A DNA stretch of 64,000 bases from Rikenellaceae bacterium. Lineage in GTDB: Bacteria > Bacteroidota > Bacteroidia > Bacteroidales > Rikenellaceae. The position numbers and the translations under genes were made by a program. Positions 7,013-15,967 of this stretch are shown in pieces. Position 1 is the stretch's first letter. Each line of letters begins with the position of its first letter. The DNA lies in contig SUZG01000003.1 in the NCBI GenBank assembly GCA_015060015.1, positions 1-64,000 on the forward strand, written 5' to 3'. A model generated the notes under the pieces. That model was given only the letters and a program-made list of their open reading frames with translations. It was not told where the DNA came from and did not search any database.

Positions 7013-8692
7013 ATGGCAGACGAGAAAATTATCTTTTCAATGGTGGGCGTCTCAAAGACCTTCACCAATCAAAAAAAAGTGCTTAACAACATCTACCTAT
7101 CATTCTTCTATGGTGCTAAAATCGGTATCATCGGTCTGAATGGTTCGGGTAAATCTACCCTGATGAAGATTATCGCCGGTATCGACAAGAATTATCAGGG
7201 CGAGGTTGTGTTTGCTCCGGGTTACTCAGTAGGTTACTTGGAACAGGAACCACAGCTGGACGACACAAAGACCGTAAAGGAGGTTGTCGAGGAGGGCTGT
7301 GCCGAGACTGTTGCCCTGCTGAAAGAGTACGAGGATATAAATGTGAAGTTGTGTGAGCCGATGTCGGATGACGAGATGAATCGTCTTATCGAACGTCAGG
7401 GCGAACTATACGAGAAGATTGACCACGTGAACGGCTGGGAGTTAGATAGCGTGCTGGAACGTGCTATGGACGCTTTGCGTTGCCCCGATGCCGACCAGAG
7501 TGTAAAGGTGTTGTCGGGCGGTGAACGTCGCCGCGTGGCGTTGTGTCGTCTGCTGTTGCAGCAGCCCGATGTATTGCTGCTTGACGAGCCTACCAACCAC
7601 CTCGACGCCGAGTCTATCGACTGGTTGGAGCAGCACTTGCAGCAGTATAAGGGTACGGTTATCGCCGTTACGCACGACCGTTACTTCCTCGATAATGTTG
7701 CCGGCTGGATTTTGGAGCTTGACCGTGGCGAGGGTATCCCCTGGAAGGGCAACTACTCTGGCTGGCTGGATCAGAATACCAAGCGTCTGGCAATGGAGGA
7801 GAAGCAGGAGTCGAAGCGTAGAAAGACCCTGGAGAGAGAGTTGGAATGGGTGCGTATGTCGCCTTCGGGCCGAAGAGCCAAGAGCAAGGCTCGTCTGTCG
7901 GCCTACGACAAGTTGATGAACGAGGATACAAAGCAGAAGGAGGAGAAACTCGAAATCTTTATCCCCAACGGTCCTCGCTTGGGTGATATCGTCATCGAGG
8001 CCAACGATGTGAAGAAGGCCTTTGGCGACCGCATCCTGTATGAGGGTCTGAACTTCAAACTGCCACCCGCAGGTATTGTGGGTGTGATTGGCCCTAACGG
8101 TACGGGTAAGACTACCCTATTCCGTATGATTATGGGTCTGGAGCAGCCTACCGAGGGAACTTTCACCGTGGGTCAGACCGTCAAGTTGGCGTATGTGGAT
8201 CAGCAGCATAAGTCTATCGACCCCGAGAAGACCGTTTATGAGGTTATCTCGCAGAATTCAGACCTTATTACTCTGGGCAACCGTCAGATTCCGTCGCGTG
8301 CCTATGTCGGTCGCTTCAATTTCAGCGGTGCCGACCAGGAGAAGAAGTGCGGTATGTTGTCGGGTGGAGAACGTAACCGCCTGCACCTTGCTCTGGCGTT
8401 GAAGGAGGAGGGAAATGTCCTGCTGCTCGACGAGCCTACCAACGATATCGATGTGAATACGCTGCGTGCGTTGGAGGAGGGTTTGGAGAACTTCGCCGGC
8501 TGTGCTGTGGTTATCTCGCACGACCGCTGGTTCCTCGACCGTATCGCTACGCATATTCTCTCGTTTGAGGGCGACTCGAAGGTTGTATTCTACGAGGGCT
8601 CTTACTCGGAGTATGAGGAGTGGAAGAAGGCACAGGGTCTGGATGTTGGCCCCAAGCGTGTAAAGTATCGCAAACTTACGGAAAACGAATAA
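7013..8692 (+). CDS. ettA: Energy-dependent translational throttle protein EttA (ABC-F)
   Basis: A soluble ABC-F ATPase of 559 residues with two ABC domains and no membrane segment. Walker A motifs are GLNGSGKST (41-49) and GPNGTGKTT (about 359-367); signature motifs are LSGGERRR (about 166) and LSGGERNR (about 449). A charged linker with the EttA-type arm separates them (QESKRRKTLEREL, about 263-275). EttA binds the ribosomal E site and gates the first elongation step according to ATP level. It heads an operon with hisS, an S41 protease and mnmA, which suits a translation role. Confidence 0.93.
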   Translation: MADEKIIFSMVGVSKTFTNQKKVLNNIYLSFFYGAKIGIIGLNGSGKSTLMKIIAGIDKNYQGEVVFAPGYSVGYLEQEPQLDDTKTVKEVVEEGCAETVALLKEYEDINVKLCEPMSDDEMNRLIERQGELYEKIDHVNGWELDSVLERAMDALRCPDADQSVKVLSGGERRRVALCRLLLQQPDVLLLDEPTNHLDAESIDWLEQHLQQYKGTVIAVTHDRYFLDNVAGWILELDRGEGIPWKGNYSGWLDQNTKRLAMEEKQESKRRKTLERELEWVRMSPSGRRAKSKARLSAYDKLMNEDTKQKEEKLEIFIPNGPRLGDIVIEANDVKKAFGDRILYEGLNFKLPPAGIVGVIGPNGTGKTTLFRMIMGLEQPTEGTFTVGQTVKLAYVDQQHKSIDPEKTVYEVISQNSDLITLGNRQIPSRAYVGRFNFSGADQEKKCGMLSGGERNRLHLALALKEEGNVLLLDEPTNDIDVNTLRALEEGLENFAGCAVVISHDRWFLDRIATHILSFEGDSKVVFYEGSYSEYEEWKKAQGLDVGPKRVKYRKLTENE

Positions 8693-8710
8693 AGAGAAAC
8701 AAAACAAAAT

Positions 8711-10054
8711 ATGGCACAGAAACCATCAATTCCAAAGGGTACGCGTGACTTCTCTCCGGCAGAGATGATGCGTCGTACATACATTTTCGACACTATTAAG
8801 AGCGTGTTCCGCACCTACGGATTTGCTCCGCTTGAAACACCCTCAATGGAGAACCTCTCTACCCTGCTGGGCAAGTACGGCGACGAGGGTGATAAACTGT
8901 TGTTTAAGATACTCAATTCGGGCGACTATGCTGCCGGTCTTGATGATGAGCAGGTGCGTCAGGCATCGAAGATTTGCGAGAAGGGTCTGCGTTACGATCT
9001 GACCGTTCCGTTTGCCCGCTATGTGGTGCAGCACCAGAACGAGATTTCGTTCCCCTTCAAACGTTATCAGGTGCAGCCCGTATGGCGTGCCGATCGTCCG
9101 CAGAAGGGTCGCTATCGCGAGTTCTATCAGTGTGATGTCGATGTTATCGGCTCGCGTTCATTGCTCAACGAGGTGGAACTCATCGAGATTGTGGAGAGAG
9201 TATTTGCCAAGTTGAAGATAAATGTTACGCTGAAGATGAACAACCGTAAGATTCTCTACGGTATTGCCGAGGCTATCGGTCACGCCGACAAGATGATGGA
9301 TATTACGGTTGCGATAGACAAGCTGGAGAAGATTGGTTTGGACAATGTCAAGGCGGAGCTTGCGGAACGAGGCTTGGAGGCCGAGGCTATTGCCAAGCTG
9401 CAACCCATTCTCGAACTCTGCGGAACAAATGCCGAGAAACTTGCGAAGCTGCGTGAGGTTATCGGTTGCTCGGAGACGGGTGTCAAGGGTATTGAGGAGA
9501 TGGAGGAGATTTTCGGCTATGTCGAGAAGCTCGGCCTGCAACTCCCTATCGAGTTGGACCTCTCGCTGGCACGCGGTTTGAACTACTATACAGGAGCTAT
9601 CTTCGAGGTTAAGGCTATGGATTATGCCATAGGCTCAATCTGTGGTGGTGGCCGTTATGACGACCTTACGGGTATCTTCGGCCTGCCCAACACATCGGGT
9701 GTGGGTATCTCGTTCGGAGCAGACCGAATTTATGATGTTATGACGGGTCTTGACCTCTTCCCCGAGGAGGTAAACTTCTCGACAAAGGTTATATTTGTAA
9801 ATCTTGGCGAGGAGGAGCAGCTGGCATCGTTGAAGATTATCCGCACGCTGCGTGACAAGGGCGTGGCTGCCGAGATTTACCCCGAGGCGGCGAAGATGAA
9901 GAAGCAGATGGAGTATGCCAACCGCCGTCAGATTCCCTATGTGGTGATTATCGGCTCAAACGAGCTTGCAGAACGCAAGGCTACGGTGAAGAATATGCGT
10001 TCGGGCGAGCAGTGCGTGGTTGATTTTGACGCTGTGGCTACTGTTATCGAGTAG
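8711..10054 (+). CDS. hisS: Histidyl-tRNA synthetase
   Basis: A 447-residue class II aminoacyl-tRNA synthetase that charges tRNA-His. The motif 2 region ([15 protein letters not shown]), the histidine-specific [12 protein letters not shown] and [11 protein letters not shown] segments and motif 3 [11 protein letters not shown] are all present, followed by the C-terminal anticodon-binding domain. It begins 18 nt after ettA and belongs to the same transcript. Confidence 0.97.
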   Translation: MAQKPSIPKGTRDFSPAEMMRRTYIFDTIKSVFRTYGFAPLETPSMENLSTLLGKYGDEGDKLLFKILNSGDYAAGLDDEQVRQASKICEKGLRYDLTVPFARYVVQHQNEISFPFKRYQVQPVWRADRPQKGRYREFYQCDVDVIGSRSLLNEVELIEIVERVFAKLKINVTLKMNNRKILYGIAEAIGHADKMMDITVAIDKLEKIGLDNVKAELAERGLEAEAIAKLQPILELCGTNAEKLAKLREVIGCSETGVKGIEEMEEIFGYVEKLGLQLPIELDLSLARGLNYYTGAIFEVKAMDYAIGSICGGGRYDDLTGIFGLPNTSGVGISFGADRIYDVMTGLDLFPEEVNFSTKVIFVNLGEEEQLASLKIIRTLRDKGVAAEIYPEAAKMKKQMEYANRRQIPYVVIIGSNELAERKATVKNMRSGEQCVVDFDAVATVIE

Positions 10055-10076
10055 TCTGAAATATATATTTATCGAG

Positions 10077-11666
10077 ATGAGCTTTTGTAGAATTTGTCTA
10101 TTTCTGTCCGCTGTGGTGCTGGCTTTGTGGCCAATGCCGAGCCAGGCACAACGCAGCAGGGAGGATTTGGAGCAGATACAGAAGCTCAATCGTTTTTATT
10201 CGCTGCTGAGTGCTTCGTATGTCGATAAGGTCGATATGGCTCCCATCGTGGAGTCGGCTATAAGGGCGTCGCTGGCGGAGCTGGATCCTCACTCCAACTA
10301 CTTCACGGCCGAGGAGATGAAGACCGAGATGGAGTCCTTTGCGGGCGAGTTCAGCGGTATCGGCGTGGAGTATAATCTGCTGCAAGACACTATCATTGTG
10401 ATAAATACCATAGCCGGAGGCCCTGCCGAGAATGTCGGCATAAGACCTAACGACCGCATCGTGGAGATTGAGGGGCGGAGTGCTGTGGGTTTGAGTCGTA
10501 CGGAGGTCCCTACACTGCTGCGTGGTGAGAAGGGAAGCCGCGTGAGTGTCGGCGTTGTGCGTCGTGGCGTGAAAGAGCCTCTGAACTTCACCATTACGCG
10601 TGACAAGATACCCATTACGACCATAGATGCCGCTTATCGGGCGGCTGACGATGTCGGTTACATTAAGGTCAATCGCTTTGGCCATACTACGATGCGGGAG
10701 TTTCGTGAGGCGATGACCTCGCTGGGCAAGGTCGATAAGCTCATCCTCGACTTGCGAGGCAATGGAGGCGGTCTGCTCGGGCAGGCGGTTGAGATGGCGG
10801 GATACTTCCTCCCCAAAGGCTCGTTGGTGGTCTATACCGAGGGGCGTTCAATGCCTTCGGAGAGCTTCTATGCTGATAAATACAACGAGTTCAAGGGTCG
10901 CGTTGTGGTGCTTATAGATGAGAGTTCCGCCTCGGCAAGCGAGATTGTGGCGGGTGCGTTGCAGGATTGGGACCGGGCCATTGTCGTTGGGCGAGAGAGC
11001 TTTGGCAAGGGCCTTGTGCAGCGACAGGTGGGGCTGGGTGATGGCTCGGCTGTGCGTCTGACCATTGCACGCTATCATACCCCTTCGGGACGAGTTATCC
11101 AGCGACCTTACACCAAGGGCGACAAGGAGGGCTATTACAAGGCCCATTACAGCCGAATTGCAGGTCTTACGGAGTCCTCGGCAGCGGATACCCTGCCAAA
11201 GTATAAGACGCTGAAATCAAAGCGTACGGTCTATGGCGGAGGTGGTATCAGACCCGATATTGTGGTACATAGCGATACGACGCGAGTAAGCGACTATATG
11301 ATAAAGCTGCTTTCGCAAGGGTTGTATCGCGACTTTGTGATGTCGTATCTTGATGATAATCGCAACACACTACTGTCGCACTACCCTGCGTATGAGTCGT
11401 TTGAAAAGGATTTTAATCTCTCTGATGCCGAGCTGGAGAGGCTTGTCGCTATGGCTGCGGCGGTTGGTGTGGAGTACGATGCCGAGGGCTTTACTCTCTC
11501 TCGTGAGATTATCCGAAACCAACTCACGGCGATGATAGCCCAATCGCTATATTCGCCGTCGGCCTTCTATCGCTGGATAAATCCGCGTCAGGTGGATAGC
11601 TATATCAAAGCGTTGGAGTTGTTAGCAGATTGGGAGAAGCAGGCTGCTCCATTGCTAAAACCTTAA
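10077..11666 (+). CDS. S41-family carboxy-terminal processing peptidase
   Basis: A 529-residue exported protease. I place the start at ATG 10077 because it gives a signal peptide (hydrophobic run ending ...MPSQAQ); the longer frame would begin with TTG inside hisS. A PDZ domain follows (about 70-155), then the S41 core, with the catalytic Ser in DESSASASEI (about residue 285) and Lys in GKGLVQ about 25 residues on. Such proteases cleave C-terminal tails of envelope proteins in the periplasm. Starts 22 nt after hisS and ends 12 nt before mnmA. Confidence 0.9.
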   Translation: MSFCRICLFLSAVVLALWPMPSQAQRSREDLEQIQKLNRFYSLLSASYVDKVDMAPIVESAIRASLAELDPHSNYFTAEEMKTEMESFAGEFSGIGVEYNLLQDTIIVINTIAGGPAENVGIRPNDRIVEIEGRSAVGLSRTEVPTLLRGEKGSRVSVGVVRRGVKEPLNFTITRDKIPITTIDAAYRAADDVGYIKVNRFGHTTMREFREAMTSLGKVDKLILDLRGNGGGLLGQAVEMAGYFLPKGSLVVYTEGRSMPSESFYADKYNEFKGRVVVLIDESSASASEIVAGALQDWDRAIVVGRESFGKGLVQRQVGLGDGSAVRLTIARYHTPSGRVIQRPYTKGDKEGYYKAHYSRIAGLTESSAADTLPKYKTLKSKRTVYGGGGIRPDIVVHSDTTRVSDYMIKLLSQGLYRDFVMSYLDDNRNTLLSHYPAYESFEKDFNLSDAELERLVAMAAAVGVEYDAEGFTLSREIIRNQLTAMIAQSLYSPSAFYRWINPRQVDSYIKALELLADWEKQAAPLLKP

Positions 11667-11678
11667 TCTTGAAGTCGT

Positions 11679-12701
11679 ATGGCGGAGAAGAGTGTGGTTT
11701 TGGGTTTTAGTGGCGGTATGGACAGCATTACGGCAGCCACGAAGTTAAAGCGTGAGGGCTGGCGTGTGGTGGCTGTTACGCTTGATACGGTGGGAGATGA
11801 TGCGATGATAGACAAGGCTCGCCAAAAGGCTTTGGAGCTGGGCGTAGAGCATCGCGTGGTGGATGTAAGAGAGGCTTTTAAGCAAGAGATAGTCTCTTAT
11901 TTTATTGATAGCTACTCCGCAGGACATACGCCTGCACCCTGTACCGTATGCAACTATGCGATTAAGTGGAAGTGGCTGGCGAGTGAGGCTGACGCTTTGG
12001 GTGTGGAGCATATCGCTACGGGGCACTACTTCAAAGTGGAGAGGGTTGGCGACAGGTGCTATGTTGCTCGTGCCCGAGATGCCGCGAAAGACCAGTCATA
12101 CTATCTTTGGGGTTTGAGTCAGGAGGTTCTGCGACGTATCCTGACGCCTATGGGCGATATGCTGAAAAGCGACGTAAGAGAGTGCTTCGCCGACAAACGC
12201 GAGAGTATGGGGCTATGCTTTCTGCAAGGTATGGCCTATCGCGATTTTCTGCAAGAGCACTGCCCCGAGACGGCTCGCAAGGGCGAGGTGGTGGATGCCG
12301 AGGGGCGTGTTGTTGGGCGGCACGATGGCGTGGCGTTCTATACCATTGGGCAGAAGCGTGGCTTTGAGTGCGAGTTGCCGGGCGTGGCGGTTGTAGAGAT
12401 AGATGCTGCGAGGAATAGACTGGTGGTTGGAGAGAATTTGTTGCTATATAAATCAACGCTTGAAGTAAGCAGGTGTAATATAGTTGATAGTGAGGAGTTT
12501 TTACACTCCGAAGATATATCGGTTATGGTGCGTGGCATAGGTCGCAATCCCGAGGGGTTTATCCGCCGTGTAGAGCCTGTGGCGGGAGGTTTTCGTGTTG
12601 AGCTGGAAAATCCTGCGTGGGCTCCGGCTGTTGGGCAACCGGTAGTCTTTTATCGTCAAAACAGGGTTATTGGTGGCGGTTTTGTGTCGCGGTATTATTA
12701 G
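11679..12701 (+). CDS. mnmA: tRNA 2-thiouridine(34) synthase MnmA
   Basis: A 340-residue PP-loop ATPase that thiolates U34 of tRNAs for Lys, Glu and Gln. The PP-loop is SGGMDS (11-16), with Met where Val is usual. The catalytic Cys88 (APCTVCN, with Cys91) and Cys180 (MGLCFLQG) give the two active cysteines. The GHY segment and C-terminal beta-barrel domain (GQKRGF...) are present. It closes the ettA operon. Bacteroidota often carry two mnmA-like genes, so this may be one of a pair. Confidence 0.92.
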   Translation: MAEKSVVLGFSGGMDSITAATKLKREGWRVVAVTLDTVGDDAMIDKARQKALELGVEHRVVDVREAFKQEIVSYFIDSYSAGHTPAPCTVCNYAIKWKWLASEADALGVEHIATGHYFKVERVGDRCYVARARDAAKDQSYYLWGLSQEVLRRILTPMGDMLKSDVRECFADKRESMGLCFLQGMAYRDFLQEHCPETARKGEVVDAEGRVVGRHDGVAFYTIGQKRGFECELPGVAVVEIDAARNRLVVGENLLLYKSTLEVSRCNIVDSEEFLHSEDISVMVRGIGRNPEGFIRRVEPVAGGFRVELENPAWAPAVGQPVVFYRQNRVIGGGFVSRYY

Positions 12702-12704
12702 GTT

Positions 12705-12737
12705 TTGTTAGAATTAGAGAGAACAGAGGTATCTTTG
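12705..12737 (+). promoter_or_regulatory. Promoter of the dedA-aroE pair
   Basis: TATCTTTG at 12730-12737 with a TTG at 12705-12707 (22-bp spacing, slightly long). The gene start is 18 nt after the box. Confidence 0.5.
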
Positions 12738-12755
12738 TAAATAAATTTTGTGAGG

Positions 12756-13364
12756 ATGAATATTGTTAAGAGATTATATGATTGGGTGCTGTCGTGGGGC
12801 GATTCTCGCTGGGGGTGGCTTGCTCTGTTTCTGCTCGCTTTTGCCGAGTCGAGTTTTTTTCCTATTCCGCCCGATGTGTTGCTTATAGCCTTGTGCCTGG
12901 GTGTGACGACTCGTTCATTCCGTTATGCGGGAATATGCCTTGCAGGCTCTGTCATAGGTGCTATGCTGGGCTATGCCATTGGCTTCTTCCTCTGGCAGAC
13001 CCCCGCAGGTGAATATACCGCATTGGCGGAGTTCTTCTTCAACCATGTCTTCTCGGTGGAGGGCTTCGAGGAGGTTGGAGCATTGTATGACAAGTATAAC
13101 TTCTGGATTGTCTTTACGGCGGGCTTTACCCCACTGCCTTATAAGCTCTTTACCATTGCCGGTGGCCTGTTCCATATCAACTTTGGAATGTTTGTGCTGG
13201 CTTCGGCAATCTCACGCGGTATGCGTTTCTTCCTGATTGCGTGGCTTATATGGAAGTTTGGAGCTCCGATAAAGCAGTTTATCGACAAATATTTCAATCT
13301 GCTGGCCATAGCATTTACCATATTGCTGATAGGCTCGTTTGTGCTGATTGGTAAATTGCTGTAA
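12756..13364 (+). CDS. YqaA/DedA-family membrane protein (VTT domain)
   Basis: An integral membrane protein of 202 residues. Start chosen at ATG 12756; a GTG two codons earlier is less likely. Hydrophobic segments lie at roughly 18-40, 45-75, 110-150 and 175-200. The segment FAESSFFPIPPDVLL (about 27-41) is the family hallmark with a reentrant Pro-rich turn, and FTPLPYKLFTIAGG with a conserved Arg later is typical of the SNARE-associated/VTT fold. DedA relatives act in lipid scrambling and envelope homeostasis. aroE follows after 47 nt. Confidence 0.88.
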   Translation: MNIVKRLYDWVLSWGDSRWGWLALFLLAFAESSFFPIPPDVLLIALCLGVTTRSFRYAGICLAGSVIGAMLGYAIGFFLWQTPAGEYTALAEFFFNHVFSVEGFEEVGALYDKYNFWIVFTAGFTPLPYKLFTIAGGLFHINFGMFVLASAISRGMRFFLIAWLIWKFGAPIKQFIDKYFNLLAIAFTILLIGSFVLIGKLL

Positions 13365-13411
13365 ATGATATAATCGTTATAATTGTTGTAACCGCTGTGA
13401 TTGTTGTGACT

Positions 13412-14155
13412 ATGAAGCGACTGGGGCTTATAGGTAAAAAGTTGGGGCACTCCTTCTCGGCTCGTTATTTTGCTGAAAAATTTGAGAGAGAGGGTCTTGC
13501 GGGCGAGTATGATTACTCGCTGTATGAGTTGCCGCAGATTAAGGCTGTCGAGGATTTTATCTCTTCGATGGACTCTTTGGTGGGTTTTAACGTGACCATT
13601 CCCTACAAGCAGCAGATTATCCCCTATCTCGATGAATTAAGTCAGGAGGCAGGTAATATTGGTGCGGTGAACTGCGTGAAGATTATGGCCGATGGTCGCC
13701 GCGTGGGCTATAATACCGATGTGGAGGGCATCCGTCTGTCGCTGAATAAGTTATTGGGCGAATATACCCCCGATGCAGCTCTGGTGCTGGGTACGGGCGG
13801 AGCATCGCAGGCGGTGCAGTATGTGCTTGCGGAGAGGGATATACCCTATCAGATTGTATCACGCGATATGGCGAAAGGAAACCTTACCTATGACGATATC
13901 TCGCCGGAGGTGATGGCTACACATCAGCTCATAATCAACACAACGCCCGTTGGAATGTATCCTAATGTGGAGGAGGCTCCGAGGTTGGACTACTCGTTGC
14001 TTACGCCAGCCCACTATCTCTTTGACCTTGTCTATAACCCCACCACGACCCGTTTTATGGAGTTGGGAGCAAAGCAGGGGGCACGCACTCTCTCGGGCCT
14101 CGATATGCTCTATGCACAGGCCGAGGCTGCGTGGGCAATATGGCAGGAGTCGTAG
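13412..14155 (+). CDS. aroE: Shikimate dehydrogenase
   Basis: A 247-residue NADP-dependent enzyme of the shikimate pathway converting 3-dehydroshikimate to shikimate. I use ATG 13412 (MKRLGLIGKKLGHSFS); the longer frame starts at a GTG. Shikimate-binding GHSFS, NVTIPYK with the catalytic Lys, NTD (about 103-105) and the Rossmann loop VLGTGGAS are intact, and NTTPVGMYP and SGLDML complete the family set. The shikimate pathway feeds aromatic amino acid synthesis. Confidence 0.95.
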   Translation: MKRLGLIGKKLGHSFSARYFAEKFEREGLAGEYDYSLYELPQIKAVEDFISSMDSLVGFNVTIPYKQQIIPYLDELSQEAGNIGAVNCVKIMADGRRVGYNTDVEGIRLSLNKLLGEYTPDAALVLGTGGASQAVQYVLAERDIPYQIVSRDMAKGNLTYDDISPEVMATHQLIINTTPVGMYPNVEEAPRLDYSLLTPAHYLFDLVYNPTTTRFMELGAKQGARTLSGLDMLYAQAEAAWAIWQES

Positions 14156-14172
14156 ATTGGCTCTTCGTACAC

Positions 14173-14391
14173 CTATCTCTCGGCATAGGCCGACAAAAGC
14201 TCCTGTGCTCTTGCGATGTCACTCTTGCGGACAACCAGCTGTGCCGGCATCACATTTGCAACATATACTGCCGACATAATCTCATTGCGAACAGTTGAGT
14301 AGATACCCTCACTCTCCAAGAGGGATTGATCCCATAATGCGTCGTTTACCGAGTCATATTCGCGTAAAACAACCAGATTATTCTCATTCAT
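14173..14391 (-). CDS. DUF2007-type small protein
   Basis: A 72-residue protein with the look of DUF2007 (putative signal-transducing proteins): an N-terminal LREYDSVNDALWDQSLLESEGI helix-strand unit and a C-terminal LVVRKSDIARAQELL segment. I use ATG 14391 (MNENNLVV), because the promoter box at 14416-14423 overlaps the longer frame's first codons. Function unknown. It is convergent with aroE, only 17 nt from its stop. Confidence 0.75.
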   Translation of the reverse strand: MNENNLVVLREYDSVNDALWDQSLLESEGIYSTVRNEIMSAVYVANVMPAQLVVRKSDIARAQELLSAYAER

Positions 14392-14415
14392 AGACGGTTG
14401 TGTTTTGGTCTTTAA

Positions 14416-14446
14416 CAAAGTTAATTATTTTGTTGATAACTTGCAA
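14416..14446 (-). promoter_or_regulatory. Promoter of the DUF2007 gene
   Basis: Minus strand: TTG (14444-14446), 20 bp, TAACTTTG (14416-14423). It sets the start codon at 14391, about 20 nt below the predicted transcription start. Confidence 0.75.
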
Positions 14447-14478
14447 TGAACAAACCAAAATATTTTGTTTTTTAATCG

Positions 14479-14486
14479 TATATTTG
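14479..14486 (+). promoter_or_regulatory. -7 box for the serine hydrolase gene
   Basis: TATATTTG lies 52 bp before the start codon at 14538. No well-placed TTG upstream. Confidence 0.45.
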
Positions 14487-14537
14487 TATGGATTTCCGCC
14501 GTATGGATTTTGTGCAGGCGTAAACGATTGATAGTGA

Positions 14538-15905
14538 ATGAAAAAGACGCTTTACATACTTGCTGTGATAGTGACTTTGGGCTATGTGGTTTGGAGTCTG
14601 TGTGTTATGTCGCACAATGGTATGTTCGGCCATAGAGAGGGGCTTGATATGCAGCGGATGGAGAGGGCCGACAGTGCCATCTATCGGGCCATAGCCGATG
14701 GAGAGTTCCCCGGTGCGGTGCTGTGTGTCGTGAGGCGTTCGGCCGATGGCGAGTCGATGGGCGAGATAGAGTATTTGAAGGCCTATGGTCATCGTGCTGT
14801 TCTCGCAGCTGACGGCAGGAGGGATAGCGTTGAGATGACAGAGGATGCTGTCTTTGACCTTGCATCGTTGAGCAAGTGTGTGGGTACTACCCTTGCGTTT
14901 ATGCGTCTGGTGGAGGATGGCAAGATAAGGCTTACGGACAAGGTAAATCGCTATATAGAGGATTTCAAGGCGTGGGACAGCATTGCCGAGCCTGAAAAGA
15001 GCAAACGTCGCATTGCGAAGAAGCCGAAGGTGGTCGAGAGTGAGGATATCACGATTCAGCACCTCCTGACCCATACATCGGGTTTGCCGGCATTTATCAA
15101 TGTGCAGAAGTTCGTGCAGCAATGCACGGAGAATGGAGCTACGCAGGATGTGTTGCGTGATTCGCTGGTGCGTTACATCGCCTGTGAGTCGAAGCGACTC
15201 TCGCGTCCGGGCGACAAGGTGCGATACAGCTGTCTTAACTTTGTCGTTCTGCAAGCCATAATAGAGAGGGTTGCGGCGTGTGGCTTGGATGTTTTTGCGG
15301 CGGCCGAGGTATTCGAGCCGTTAGGACTGAAAAACACTTGGTATAACGCGTTGGATGCCACGACGAGGCCTTTTGATGCCACTACGCTTATTGTGCCTAC
15401 GGAGAGGCAGGCCGACGGCAAGGTGCTCTATGGTGAGGTACACGACCCTATTGCACGCGTGATTAACCGCGGAGTGTCGGGTAATGCAGGGCTCTTCTCT
15501 ACGGCAGAGGATTTGGCTGTTGTGGCCTCGATGCTGATGAATGGAGGCGTTGTGCGTCAGCCGATGGCGGGCGTGCTGGGAAAGATGGGTTTTACGACAC
15601 CCGTAAGGCTCTATTCCGAGCAGACCATTGAGAGGTTTTTCCAGATACCGGAGATTTATGTCGGACAGCATACGAGGGCTCTGGGCTGGGATGCAGCATA
15701 CGACAAGGGAGGCTGCTATGGCGATTTGATGACTGCCGACAGCGTGGCGAGCCATACGGGTTATACGGGTACTTCGATGGCGATAGATACGGCCGAGGGC
15801 GTGGCCGTCATACTATTGACCAACCGGGTACACCCCACCGATACGGGCTCACTGTCGCGTACGCGTGCTGTGGTGTCGAACATTGTTATGTCGGCGTTGG
15901 AATAA
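14538..15905 (+). CDS. Serine hydrolase, beta-lactamase/class C PBP fold
   Basis: A 455-residue envelope protein with an N-terminal membrane anchor or signal (about 5-24). It carries the SxxK active-site motif SLSK (Ser110-Lys113), the LLTHTSGLPAF segment typical of class C-like serine hydrolases, and a late GYTGTS that stands for the KTG-type third motif. At the YxN motif position the sequence reads YSCLNF, with Cys where Asn is usual. Possible activities are D-alanyl peptide hydrolysis or esterase; this cannot be decided. dnaE follows 62 nt downstream. Confidence 0.85.
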   Translation: MKKTLYILAVIVTLGYVVWSLCVMSHNGMFGHREGLDMQRMERADSAIYRAIADGEFPGAVLCVVRRSADGESMGEIEYLKAYGHRAVLAADGRRDSVEMTEDAVFDLASLSKCVGTTLAFMRLVEDGKIRLTDKVNRYIEDFKAWDSIAEPEKSKRRIAKKPKVVESEDITIQHLLTHTSGLPAFINVQKFVQQCTENGATQDVLRDSLVRYIACESKRLSRPGDKVRYSCLNFVVLQAIIERVAACGLDVFAAAEVFEPLGLKNTWYNALDATTRPFDATTLIVPTERQADGKVLYGEVHDPIARVINRGVSGNAGLFSTAEDLAVVASMLMNGGVVRQPMAGVLGKMGFTTPVRLYSEQTIERFFQIPEIYVGQHTRALGWDAAYDKGGCYGDLMTADSVASHTGYTGTSMAIDTAEGVAVILLTNRVHPTDTGSLSRTRAVVSNIVMSALE

Positions 15906-15967
15906 AAATTTCAGTGTGTCAGAATTTGACATTCGGGCGGAGTAGCTTTGCTGAAAAATTCTGACTT

